A DNA stretch of 64,000 bases from Nitrospirota bacterium. Its GTDB lineage: Bacteria; Nitrospirota; Thermodesulfovibrionia; Thermodesulfovibrionales; JdFR-88. The stretch lies in the NCBI GenBank assembly GCA_021812785.1, contig JAKAMR010000001.1, positions 9,834 through 73,833 on the forward strand, written 5' to 3'. The stretch's first letter is position 1; every line of letters starts with the position of its first letter. Below the pieces are notes generated by a model that searched no databases, was not told the DNA's origin, and saw nothing but the letters and a program-made list of their open reading frames with translations. The position numbers and the translations under genes are program-made. Shown in pieces: positions 50,225-58,401 of the stretch.

Positions 50225-51388
50225 TTAAAAACCGCGCAAAAACTCCATGAACTCCCGTTTTATCTCCATATGCCCAAGCGGGATAACAGGGACGTCCCGA
50301 TTCCCCGGCAGGGCAAGGGCGTGAATGAATTTAGGCCCTTTTGTTTTTCTCCCAAGGGCATTTGCGAGCTCTTTTTCCCCCTCCGCCTTTACCGTTTCCA
50401 GCCCGAACCCCTTTGCCACGGCCCCAAGGTCTATGCAGCCCGCCGTCAGCGTGGGCTGATTTCCGGTTGAGCCGTAAGCCCCGTTATCAACCGCCAGGAT
50501 CGTCAGGTTTTTGCCCCCTGAAAGGCAGGCGGCGGTGGCCAGGGTGCCGGGGTTCATCAAGAGGCTTCCATCCCCGTCTATTACGACCACCTCTTTTGAG
50601 CTATTTGTATCAGAGAGCGCGATCCCAAGGCCTACGGGCGTGGCCATTCCCATGCTGCCAAGCATGTAAAAATGCGATGGCCTGTGCCCTATGTGGTATA
50701 ACTCCCTCGATGGGAACCCTAAATTGCAGACCACGGCTTTTTCCTCAAGGAAAGGCCATATGGCTGAAAGGATCCCATACCTGTCAAGGTTCTTTGAAAG
50801 CGTTTTTACCATTTTGGGGCTACCAAAAGATCCGGCAAGCGGGGGCCCGCCTCTTTTCCGCCCCGCTTCCAAAAAATTCCCTTCGATCTTCAGTTTTGAG
50901 CCTTCCCACAGGGCTGGGGAAAGGAGAAAGGCGTGTATCCGGTTTTTCAAATAGACCTTTTCCAGAATTTTTGGAACAAGCGCCAGGTCAGAGGCGGAGT
51001 CAATGGCGGTAAAACCTATCCCGGCTCCCCTAAGGATACCCGGCAGCTTAAGGCCCATCGGCGCCTGGGCCGCGATCTTCTCTTTGTAAACGCCCCTGTG
51101 GCTGACGAAGACGGCAAGCGGAAGCCCATAAAAACCGGTAAGCGACAGAAGGGCATTTATCATGTTGCCTATCCCCGAGTTCTGGATGAACATGGCGGGC
51201 CTTTTACCTGTAAGCGCCGCCCCGGCGCATATGCCCACGCCCTCCTCCTCGCGCGTAAGGGGCACGTGGAAGAAACCGCGGGACACCAGGCCCAAAAGCC
51301 CTTTTATCCTGTCGCAGGGCAGCGTTGCTGTAAAATCCACTCCGCCTTCGCGCAGCATCTCTGTTAGCTTTTCTTCAGCGCATAGCAT
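50225..51388 (-). CDS. comDE: Sulfopyruvate decarboxylase, fused alpha and beta subunits
   Basis: 387 residues, thiamine-diphosphate enzyme. N-terminal ComD-like half (1-170) has LPCDRIKGLLG, PLTREEEGVGICAGAALTG (catalytic Glu) and FIQNSGIGNMINALLSL. C-terminal ComE-like half has MGMATPVGLGIAL, VVVIDGDGSLLMNPGTLA (GDG...N metal/ThDP motif) and DNGAYGSTGNQPT. It decarboxylates sulfopyruvate to sulfoacetaldehyde in coenzyme M synthesis. Phosphonopyruvate decarboxylase is the close alternative, but the 14-base overlap with cysteate synthase and absence of PEP mutase favour ComDE. Last gene of the operon. Confidence 0.86.
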   Translation of the reverse strand: MLCAEEKLTEMLREGGVDFTATLPCDRIKGLLGLVSRGFFHVPLTREEEGVGICAGAALTGKRPAMFIQNSGIGNMINALLSLTGFYGLPLAVFVSHRGVYKEKIAAQAPMGLKLPGILRGAGIGFTAIDSASDLALVPKILEKVYLKNRIHAFLLSPALWEGSKLKIEGNFLEAGRKRGGPPLAGSFGSPKMVKTLSKNLDRYGILSAIWPFLEEKAVVCNLGFPSRELYHIGHRPSHFYMLGSMGMATPVGLGIALSDTNSSKEVVVIDGDGSLLMNPGTLATAACLSGGKNLTILAVDNGAYGSTGNQPTLTAGCIDLGAVAKGFGLETVKAEGEKELANALGRKTKGPKFIHALALPGNRDVPVIPLGHMEIKREFMEFLRGF

Positions 51389-52631
51389 AATTAAGCAGTT
51401 TCTCTATCTCGTTTTCTGATGCATTTTTGGAAATCAAATAAGGGCTCACCCTCTTGACGGCCCTGTCCCTTTTAAGCCGCCTCTCGCCGCCTCCCGTTAT
51501 ATTAAGCAGCACCGGCCCGTCCGTTCCCACCTTGCCGCTCCTTGTTGCCTGTATGAGCGCGGCGGCGGCAACACCAGCTGCGGGCACCAGGTCTATCCCT
51601 TCCGTCTCCTCGAAAAGGTCCATTGCCGCGTAGACCTCCTCATTTGCTACCCCGTACATCACGCCCCCGGTCGCCTCAAGCGCATCGTACACGCCCCCCA
51701 GCACTCCGTAGGCCGGATACCTGTTTGAAAGGACTCTGGTTGTGGTCTCGCTTACAAGCGCAAAGTCCAGGTCTTCCGGGAAGAGCTCCCTGCTTTTTTT
51801 CAGGTATGCCTTTGTCATGGGAGCAAAGGGCAGGTTCTGGGCCAGGTGCAGGGCGGGCAGTACCTTGCCGAACCGCCCGTCCTTCAAAAACCTTTCGGAC
51901 ATCTCCCATGCGGCAATTGCCCCTGCTCCGCTTCCCACCGCCTGGAAATAGTGGCGCGGGAGCATCCCCATGGTGCTTACCGCCTCCAGCATGGCTATTC
52001 CGAGCCCGTCCCTTTTTGCTATGTTTTTCACGCCTCCTTCAAAAGGCATTCCGGCCACAATGGCTATGCGTTTGGCGGTGTTTATGGAATCCGCGTAATC
52101 GCCATCCGAGACCGCTATGGTGGGAGCGCCGCCGGAGGCTTCATCCCCAAGATACCACATCTCGGAAAGACACATGGAAGGCACAACTATAATGGCCGGG
52201 AAGCCCGCGACGGAGGAAAGATGAGCGAACGCCCTGGCAGTATTCCCGGCGGAGGCTGCCACCAGACCCTGCATCCCGTTTTCCATCGCGTTCTGGATGA
52301 CTACGGCTGCCTCGAACTCCTTGAACGTGCAGGTCTTAAGGTGGGCGCCTTTTTCCGGCCAGTACCCGCAGAAACATATGTACAGCTCGGGGATGCCAAT
52401 CTTCCGGGCGAACCCTTCGGAACGGTAGACTGCCGGGCCCGGCTGCCTGAAACCCGGCGAATGGACAGGGAGCCAGTTGAATTTCCAGGCCCCCTCTGCC
52501 TGCCCGCATGAAAATTCCTTGTCCTTGTATTGCGTTACGAGAAGAGCGTTTACGCAGTGCTCGCAAAAAGCGCAGTAAGCGTTTTCAAGCATCTTTCCGC
52601 ATTTCCTGCACACGATGGAAAAATGGCTCAT
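51375..52631 (-). CDS. Cysteate synthase (threonine-synthase-like, PLP)
   Basis: 418 residues. Makes L-cysteate from phosphoserine and sulfite, the first committed step of coenzyme M synthesis in Methanosarcinales. As I recall the archaeal enzyme, the shared features are WLPVHS, GPAVYRSEGFARKIGIPELYI, GYWPEKGAHLKTCTFKEFEA, SAGNTARAFAH, MLPRHYFQAVGSGAGAIAAWE and LPALHLAQNLPFAPM. Lys104 (TFKE) aligns with the Schiff-base Lys of threonine synthase. An N-terminal Cys cluster (CRKCG, CAFCEHC) looks like a zinc ribbon. True threonine synthase is the main alternative, but the WPEKGA and LAQNLPF blocks argue against it. Five bases after the HdrD-like gene. Confidence 0.85.
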   Translation of the reverse strand: MSHFSIVCRKCGKMLENAYCAFCEHCVNALLVTQYKDKEFSCGQAEGAWKFNWLPVHSPGFRQPGPAVYRSEGFARKIGIPELYICFCGYWPEKGAHLKTCTFKEFEAAVVIQNAMENGMQGLVAASAGNTARAFAHLSSVAGFPAIIVVPSMCLSEMWYLGDEASGGAPTIAVSDGDYADSINTAKRIAIVAGMPFEGGVKNIAKRDGLGIAMLEAVSTMGMLPRHYFQAVGSGAGAIAAWEMSERFLKDGRFGKVLPALHLAQNLPFAPMTKAYLKKSRELFPEDLDFALVSETTTRVLSNRYPAYGVLGGVYDALEATGGVMYGVANEEVYAAMDLFEETEGIDLVPAAGVAAAALIQATRSGKVGTDGPVLLNITGGGERRLKRDRAVKRVSPYLISKNASENEIEKLLNYAMR

Positions 52632-52636
52632 ATCGA

Positions 52637-53860
52637 TCAGAAGACCTCCGCTAGAAGTTCCATTACATCCACGATACCAAGTTGCCCGCCGTTTTTTCCC
52701 CGGCTATCGTGGCCCTCCAGAGCGGCCCCCGCAATGGAGTAACAGGCCGGGCAGCCCAGGACAAGCCTGTCCGCCTTTTTCTCACAAGCCTCATTTATGG
52801 CCAACCTGAATATGGCCAGCGCGTTGTCCCGGAACACCTTCCTCGCGGCGCCCCCAGCCCCGCAGCAGCGCGAGTTCACCCTGTTTCTCTCAAACTCCAG
52901 CAACTGCGCACCCGGTATCCGCTCAAGGACCCTGCGCGGCTCTTCCGTTATTCCCACTCCCCTGCTCAGGTAGCAGGGATCGTGATATATAAGCCGCTCA
53001 TCAAGGGTCCTGTTTACGGACAGCCTGCCCTCCGCAAAAGAGCGGTCTATATATTGGGAAATATGCATGATGCCAAAGGGCAGCCTCCGCCCGTAGAATG
53101 ACGGCCAGTCCCTTGATATCATATTCACGCAGCAGGGACATGAGCATATGAGCGTCTTCACCCCTTTTTTGGCGTACGCCTCGACCAGCTTTTTTACAAG
53201 CCCCTCCAGCAACTCGAACTGCCCCGTTATGAAAAGCGGGAAACCGCAGCAGACCTCTTCCTCCGCTGGAAGCATTGTAAAAGGCTCCCCCACGCGGGAG
53301 AGAGCCTGCACGTCACCCCGCACCATTGGCGTTGCATCATAGGCCCCGGTGCAGCCTGCATAATAGCCCAGATTGGCCCTCTGCGCCACTTTTACCTCCG
53401 GAGGCCGCCATGAGAACCTGTCACCGGCGGGCCTGTCATAAGGATTGCCGGTCCTGCTCACTGCCTCCGGCGCTTCCTTCTGCTGGTCTATCGGCCCAAG
53501 CCCGCGTTTGACCATCTCCCTGCGTAGCATGGGCCATAGCCTCTGGGTATGAATGCCGACGGTGCAGGCCTCTCCGCAGGCGCCGCACGTGGTGCACTCA
53601 AAAACGGCCTTTGTGAAATCCTGAAGCAGTTTTTCATCTATCCTGCCCTTGCCGAAAAGCCACTGCCGGAGGACGCCCGTTTTTTTTATGAAATCCTTAA
53701 AATTCCGTATCTTTTCGGGCGGGGAGACGGACCGGTCTCCCGTCACTTCCTGCACCGGGCAGTATTTCAGGCATTCGCCGCACTGGGTGCATGCGTCCAG
53801 CTCCAGGAGCTGTCCGCCTGAAAGACATCTTGAAAAAGAGGAACTGTCCTGCCTGCTCAT
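52637..53860 (-). CDS. HdrD-like heterodisulfide reductase subunit (4Fe-4S + two CCG domains)
   Basis: 407 residues. Two ferredoxin clusters: C24/C27/C30/C34 and C89/C92/C95/C99. Then two CCG domains: C-X33-CCG-X34-CPCC in the first and C-X35-CCG-X35-CPAC in the second, both complete, as needed for the non-cubane 4Fe-4S disulfide-reducing site. The HdrC-HdrB fusion order equals HdrD of Methanosarcina. Glycolate oxidase GlcF and LutA-like proteins share these domains, but the HdrE-like cytochrome encoded just upstream and CoM genes just downstream favour a CoM-containing disulfide as substrate. ATG overlaps the previous stop by 4 bases. Confidence 0.86.
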   Translation of the reverse strand: MSRQDSSSFSRCLSGGQLLELDACTQCGECLKYCPVQEVTGDRSVSPPEKIRNFKDFIKKTGVLRQWLFGKGRIDEKLLQDFTKAVFECTTCGACGEACTVGIHTQRLWPMLRREMVKRGLGPIDQQKEAPEAVSRTGNPYDRPAGDRFSWRPPEVKVAQRANLGYYAGCTGAYDATPMVRGDVQALSRVGEPFTMLPAEEEVCCGFPLFITGQFELLEGLVKKLVEAYAKKGVKTLICSCPCCVNMISRDWPSFYGRRLPFGIMHISQYIDRSFAEGRLSVNRTLDERLIYHDPCYLSRGVGITEEPRRVLERIPGAQLLEFERNRVNSRCCGAGGAARKVFRDNALAIFRLAINEACEKKADRLVLGCPACYSIAGAALEGHDSRGKNGGQLGIVDVMELLAEVF

Positions 53861-54582
53861 GACGTAAAAATATCCCCTTTCACCGGACCCTGCCGCCTTT
53901 TTGCCCTGTAAATGGTGAAGGGCGCGGCAAAGATGTGGGTGGGCAGATAGAGCAGAAGCGCGAGTGCCAGAAGGAAATGGGCCAGGAACGGCACTTCACC
54001 CTGAAAGCCTCCCAATATTTCACCGGGAAGTGCCCCTGAAAAAAGCGCCTGCGGATCAAGGGAAAACATCATGAACTCTTTTACCGCCACCACGTTCGGA
54101 TAGAAATATATGCTTAAAAGGGCACCCAAAGAGCTTATTAGGAAAAAAGCAGCCAGAAGAAAATAGTTGTAGGCAAACATCTGCCTGCCGCGGTTTGCCA
54201 CCGCTTTTACAATAATTATATAAAGGAGCGAGAAAGGCAGGACATATCCCGCCGCCCTGCCCACGGACTGCATCTGCCAGACAAACTGGGGCACCGGGGT
54301 CAGAAAGTATCTCAGATGCCTTATAAGCACCAGCAGGAGACTCGCGTGGAAAATCCATTCGCCCAGCCACAAGACCCGGTTCACCCTGAAAAGCCTCCTT
54401 AGAAAGATCACGTCCAGGGCCGCTGCACCGATATTTCCGCCCCCCAGCGGCTTTTTTCCGTGCCCTGGTTTCTCCGCCGAGGGACCCTTCATCCACAAAA
54501 TCAGATGCGCTGCCGTCCTTATTACAAATGCGGCATAGACAAGCAAGGCTGCAATCGCCAAAAAATGGAAAAAGAATCTCAT
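53857..54582 (-). CDS. HdrE-like b-type cytochrome membrane subunit
   Basis: 241 residues from the ATG at 54582, which overlaps the previous stop as ATGA (a TTG 12 codons upstream is less likely). Five membrane segments of the nitrate-reductase-gamma/HdrE type; candidate heme ligands are in WIFHASLLLVLIRHLRYFL and HFLLALALLLYLPTHIF. It would pass electrons from a membrane quinone or methanophenazine-like pool to the HdrD-like subunit, or the reverse. DsrM/NarI family members are alternatives; context supports HdrE. Confidence 0.84.
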   Translation of the reverse strand: MRFFFHFLAIAALLVYAAFVIRTAAHLILWMKGPSAEKPGHGKKPLGGGNIGAAALDVIFLRRLFRVNRVLWLGEWIFHASLLLVLIRHLRYFLTPVPQFVWQMQSVGRAAGYVLPFSLLYIIIVKAVANRGRQMFAYNYFLLAAFFLISSLGALLSIYFYPNVVAVKEFMMFSLDPQALFSGALPGEILGGFQGEVPFLAHFLLALALLLYLPTHIFAAPFTIYRAKRRQGPVKGDIFTS

Positions 54583-54893
54583 TCCTCGAACTTGATGCTC
54601 ACATCCCTGGCGAGGCAAAAACCCGCCTCCACCTCCACCGCTTTTATTATACCGCCAGGCACCGGGCAGGCCGCGTGCTTCAGGTGTTTGGCCGCGGCCC
54701 TGTACACCGGGTTGTTCAGAAAATCGGTAAAGGCGGCGGCCATCGTGTCCAGGGTGGCTATCTCCCCGCCCAATTTTTTAAGCATCTCGCACTGGCTCTC
54801 CAGCCGGACAAACATCTTCCTGTCCGGACCCTTTTCCGCGGTAACCATGCAAAAGAAACCGCAGGCCCCTGAATTCACGGTAAGTTTTGTCAT
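54579..54893 (-). CDS. Small conserved protein of corrinoid operons (DUF6951-like)
   Basis: 104 residues, cytosolic. TKLTVNSGACGFFCMVTAEKG, FVRLESQCEMLKKLGGEIATLD and GIIKAVEVEAGFCLARDVSIKFEE carry conserved-looking Cys residues (Cys11 and Cys14, QCEM, GFCLA). Resembles, from memory, DUF6951 proteins found beside MtaA and RACo-type genes; this assignment is tentative. Six bases after the RACo-like gene and coupled to the HdrE-like gene. Possible corrinoid or metal carrier, or CoM-related factor. Confidence 0.68.
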   Translation of the reverse strand: MTKLTVNSGACGFFCMVTAEKGPDRKMFVRLESQCEMLKKLGGEIATLDTMAAAFTDFLNNPVYRAAAKHLKHAACPVPGGIIKAVEVEAGFCLARDVSIKFEE

Positions 54894-54899
54894 ACGCGC

Positions 54900-56918
54900 T
54901 CACCCTCTTATCACCACATGTGGAGACTCTTTTTCAATCAGTTTTTTCAGGTTCGGGAAGCTGTCTTTCATGTGAGGCAGATGCATCGCCTGCATGAACT
55001 CCTTCTCGAACGCAGGCTCGATGGCGATCTCCACAAACTCCACCCACCTGGCCCTTTTCTCCGCTTCATCCCTTTTTGTGTTGCTTACAAGGGCCATCCT
55101 CGCCCCGTCTCCGGCCGCGTTTCCCACTGCGTAGACGTTGTCTATGTCGCAGTCCGGGAACATGCCCAGCGTCATGGCAGACTCTTTGTCTATGTAGCTT
55201 CCGAAGGCCCCGGCAAGCATCACCTTGTCCAGTTTTTCGATCCCCATCTTGCGCATCATGAGCTTGGCGCCCGCGTAGAGCGCGCCCTTGGCAAGCTGCA
55301 GCGCCCGCACGTCGCCCTGGGTTATCGTTATATCAGCCCCGATGGAGGTCTCCCGCGCCCAGGCCAGCACGTACTCCGGCTTCCCTTCGTGGTCCTTTCT
55401 TACCCTGGGGGTCTCCGCCGTCATATCGAACCGTCCGGATTTGTCTATGATGCCCGCCTTGTACATCCAGGCTATGGCGTCTATGATGCCGGAACCGCAG
55501 ATCCCCTTGGCGTCTATCTTATCGATATGGGTGTGCCACTCCTCCTTGCCTATCACCTTGTAAAGGGGCTCTTTCGTGGCCGGGTCTATCCTCACCTTCT
55601 CGATGGCCCCCGGAGCGGCGCGCATGCCCATTTTTATCTGCGCCCCTTCGAATGCGGGCCCGGTGGCGCAGGATGTGGAGCATACCTGGTCCTTGTTTCC
55701 CAGCAGGAGCTCGCCGTTTGTCCCTATGTCTATGATCAGGACCTTCTCTTCAAGGTTATAGGGTTCCATCGCGATGAGGACCCCGACGTTGTCGGCCCCC
55801 ACAAAACCGGCCTCGATGGGAAGGACGTAGAGATAGGAGCCGGGGTTTATATTTATCCCAAGGTCCCTGGCCTTGATGTCCAGCCCATGCTGTATGGCCG
55901 GAATGAAAGGCGAACGTCCGATGTGCTCCGGGTTGAAACCAAGGAATATATGGTGCATGGCGGTGTTGAAGACTATGGTCATATCCACTATCGCCTCGTT
56001 GCCGCCCGCGTCCTCTGCGGAGAGCGCCCCGGAATTCCGCCCGCCGGCATTCAGCCCATTTGTTGTTATGTTCGCTATTATCTCGTTCAACCCGTCTATT
56101 ATCGCCCCCTGCATCTTGCGCACGCCGTCCGGATTGGTCATTGCATAGGTTATGCGTGACATCACATCCTCGCCGTAAGGCACCTGCGGGTTCATCATGG
56201 ATTCCGTGGCAATTACCTTGCCCGTGGCCAGATCGGTAAGATAACCTACAACCGTGGTGGTGCCTACGTCCACAGCCAGCCCGTAGGATATCTCCACAAA
56301 ACCAGGCTCAATTTTTATTATCTCCCGTCCCTTCCATACCGAAACCGTGACGCCCCAGTTGCCTTTTCTTATTATGTCCTGGAGGTCCTTCAGCACCGGG
56401 AAGTCTATGGTCAGGTTTTTAACTTTTTCTTTCAGCCCGTAATTTTTTTCCAACGCCTCCAGGAGCTTTTCCAGGTCCCCCTTAATGGGCTCATGCAGCG
56501 AAGGTTTCTCCAGCTCTACGAAATACTTCTTTACGGCGGGATCTATCTTTATAGTCAGCTCCCTGGCCGCTTTTCTCACCACCTGCTTGCCCGCCCTGGA
56601 TTTCTCCGGGACAAATATTTTTACATCCCCCAGCGCGTGGGCAGCGCAGGCCAGCCTCATGCCGGGCCCGTCCGAAGGTTTTAAGAATTTCCTCTCCACA
56701 TCAGTGAGAGGGGAAAGGTGTTCCATCCGCGAGTCCATGGAGTCCTTTTCAAAAAAGCCTTCCTCCACCCTCACCTTGCATTTGCCACATGTGCCCTTGC
56801 CCCCGCAGATGGACTCTATGTCCACCCCCAGGTTCCTGGCGGCATCGAGAAGGTCCGTGCCGTCCGGCACCTCGCCCCTCCTGCCCGAGGGCTGAAAGAT
56901 AACCCTGTGCTTCTTCAT
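54900..56918 (-). CDS. RACo-type reductive activator of corrinoid proteins (2Fe-2S + ASKHA)
   Basis: 672 residues. N-terminal plant-type ferredoxin: IESICGGKGTCGKCKVRV and later LACAAHALGD supply four Cys. Linker and middle domain follow, then a DUF4445 ASKHA ATPase: GLAVDVGTTTVVGYLTDLAT, VLIIDIGTNGELLLGN, STSCATGPAFEGAQIKMG, KVMLAGAFGSYIDKESAMTLG. Uses ATP to reduce inactive Co(II) corrinoid to Co(I). Domain order matches RACo rather than RamA, which has C-terminal 4Fe-4S clusters. Works on the corrinoid protein encoded 0.8 kb upstream in the operon. Confidence 0.9.
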   Translation of the reverse strand: MKKHRVIFQPSGRRGEVPDGTDLLDAARNLGVDIESICGGKGTCGKCKVRVEEGFFEKDSMDSRMEHLSPLTDVERKFLKPSDGPGMRLACAAHALGDVKIFVPEKSRAGKQVVRKAARELTIKIDPAVKKYFVELEKPSLHEPIKGDLEKLLEALEKNYGLKEKVKNLTIDFPVLKDLQDIIRKGNWGVTVSVWKGREIIKIEPGFVEISYGLAVDVGTTTVVGYLTDLATGKVIATESMMNPQVPYGEDVMSRITYAMTNPDGVRKMQGAIIDGLNEIIANITTNGLNAGGRNSGALSAEDAGGNEAIVDMTIVFNTAMHHIFLGFNPEHIGRSPFIPAIQHGLDIKARDLGININPGSYLYVLPIEAGFVGADNVGVLIAMEPYNLEEKVLIIDIGTNGELLLGNKDQVCSTSCATGPAFEGAQIKMGMRAAPGAIEKVRIDPATKEPLYKVIGKEEWHTHIDKIDAKGICGSGIIDAIAWMYKAGIIDKSGRFDMTAETPRVRKDHEGKPEYVLAWARETSIGADITITQGDVRALQLAKGALYAGAKLMMRKMGIEKLDKVMLAGAFGSYIDKESAMTLGMFPDCDIDNVYAVGNAAGDGARMALVSNTKRDEAEKRARWVEFVEIAIEPAFEKEFMQAMHLPHMKDSFPNLKKLIEKESPHVVIRG

Positions 56919-56978
56919 CCCGTTTCCTCCATATAAAAAACTTAATTGCCCTGAATAATTTAAAATCCCTGAAAATGC

Positions 56979-57701
56979 CTAACCCGCCCGCCTTTTTTTA
57001 AGGGATTCCCCCTCTCCCGCCGGGAGAGGGCCGGGGTGAGGGGCGACTTTTTCTTTTCTGCCATAAGGGCAGATGTTTATGCAAAGGCCGCAGTTTGGCT
57101 TTCCTTTTGTTTTCCTTGTGCTCCCCTTGTGGGCCGCGCATCTTTTCGTCTTGACCAGTTCGGCATAAGGCTCCCCCCAGGACCAGTCCGTTCCGGAGAT
57201 CGCATGCGAAGGGCAAAAATCCATGCAAAGGGTGCAGTCACCGCACAGGCTCCGGACTGCCGGGGCATCTGTTTGAAGCGGGGCATCGGTGAGCACCGTG
57301 GCAAGGGAAAGGCGCGGGCCGTATACCGGGTTTATAAGGAGCCCGTTTCTGCCTATCCAGCCAAGCCCCGCCAGCGCCGCCGCCATTTTGTGCGTAAACA
57401 GGGGATAAAGACTGGACGCGAATTTTTTTGTGTTCCTCACCCTGTCTGAATCCGGGGGGATGCAAAAATACCTGTATCCCATGGCACGAAGAGATGCCGA
57501 GGCTTTCTTCTGAAGGGCAAGAAGGAGTTTCACGGTCTCTTCATTCAGGTTTTTTACTACCCCTATCGAGATGGCGCTTTCCAGGTGAGCGATCTCACCG
57601 CTTGCCACATCCCGCACATATGCAAATCCAACCACGGAGGCCCCCGCGGAAATAAGTTCCGCCTTCAATCCGCTCTCCCCCGCCTTTGATCCTCTCTCCA
57701 T
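56979..57701 (-). CDS. QueG-like double 4Fe-4S protein
   Basis: About 240 residues; ATG at 57701 (TTG at 57704 also possible). Central ALAGLGWIGRNGLLINPVYGPRLSLATVLTD and two clusters, CGDCTLCMDFCP and CGLCINICPYG, match epoxyqueuosine-reductase/reductive-dehalogenase-like iron-sulfur proteins, but it lacks the longer N-terminal half of QueG. Such short versions occur in corrinoid methyltransferase operons, perhaps as electron donors to corrinoid or activator. The last 20 codons come from a palindromic repeat (PHPGPLPAGEG), so the original C-terminus has been replaced. Confidence 0.78.
   Translation of the reverse strand: MERGSKAGESGLKAELISAGASVVGFAYVRDVASGEIAHLESAISIGVVKNLNEETVKLLLALQKKASASLRAMGYRYFCIPPDSDRVRNTKKFASSLYPLFTHKMAAALAGLGWIGRNGLLINPVYGPRLSLATVLTDAPLQTDAPAVRSLCGDCTLCMDFCPSHAISGTDWSWGEPYAELVKTKRCAAHKGSTRKTKGKPNCGLCINICPYGRKEKVAPHPGPLPAGEGESLKKRRAG
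57006..57044. repeat. Palindromic repeat forming the C-terminus of the QueG-like gene
   Basis: CCCCTCTCCCGCCGGGAGAG plus GGCCGGGGTGAGGGG, the same family as 18113-18176 and 24014-24052. It supplies coding sequence and shifts the stop codon outward. Confidence 0.62.
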
Positions 57702-57708
57702 CAAAATG

Positions 57709-58401
57709 CTATCCCTTCTTCCTTGCTTCCGCCTCTTCCTTCATCTTCTTAAGCGAGCTCACCATGTTGATGGCGTCCTTCAACGCGTTGTTTGCGTCCT
57801 TGGCGTACCCGTCAGCGCCCCACTTGCCGGCTATGTCGGAGGAAACCGGCGCTCCGCCGATCATTATCTTTACGTTGGGGTTTTTTGCCCTAAGGTCGTC
57901 GATCACCTTTTTCATGCCCACCATCGTGGTGGTCATCATGGCGGAGAGGCAGACCAAGTCGGAATCCGTCTTTAACTGCTCCTCCACAAACTTATCCAGA
58001 GGCACGTCCCTTCCAAGGTCGTATACGGTGAAGCCCGCCACGTCGAACATCATCTTGACTATGTTTTTGCCGATATCGTGCACATCTCCCTCTACCGTGC
58101 CTATGACGACCGAACCCTTCACTCCCAGGTCCAGCTGTTTCACATGGGGTTTAAGGATGTCCAGGCCTGCGTAAAGGGCGTCCGCGGACATGAGAAGCTC
58201 GGGAACGAAATATTCCTGGGCCTCAAACAGCCTGCCCACCTCCTCCATTCCGCTTACAAGTCCGTTAAAGATGGCGTCATTGGCATCCATCCCCAGCTCC
58301 ACAACCTCGTTAGAGGCCTCCTTGGCGCCGTCCTCGTCATACTGGATGACCGAATTCCTGAGCCTGTCTAAAAGCTCCTGCCTTTTTTCATCGGTTATCA
58401 T
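57709..58401 (-). CDS. MtaC/MtbC-like corrinoid protein
   Basis: 230 residues. Helical cap domain (EASNEVVELGMDANDAIFNG, MEEVGRLFEAQEYFVPELLMSADAL), then a Rossmann B12-binding domain with GTVEGDVHDIGKN: Asp106, His108 (lower axial cobalt ligand) and Gly111 form the DxHxxG motif; MIGGAPVSSDIA completes the corrin pocket. It carries the methyl group between methyltransferases. ATGA overlap with the MtaA-like gene upstream makes the two a coupled pair. Confidence 0.94.
   Translation of the reverse strand: MITDEKRQELLDRLRNSVIQYDEDGAKEASNEVVELGMDANDAIFNGLVSGMEEVGRLFEAQEYFVPELLMSADALYAGLDILKPHVKQLDLGVKGSVVIGTVEGDVHDIGKNIVKMMFDVAGFTVYDLGRDVPLDKFVEEQLKTDSDLVCLSAMMTTTMVGMKKVIDDLRAKNPNVKIMIGGAPVSSDIAGKWGADGYAKDANNALKDAINMVSSLKKMKEEAEARKKG

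Noticed and set aside
50225..51388. Phosphonopyruvate decarboxylase
   Set aside because: Same superfamily, but no PEP mutase or aminoethylphosphonate genes are nearby, and the gene overlaps cysteate synthase.
54918..56159. Plus-strand open frame of 413 codons opposite the RACo-like gene
   Set aside because: Shadow of the ASKHA domain; no recognisable protein and no start signals.
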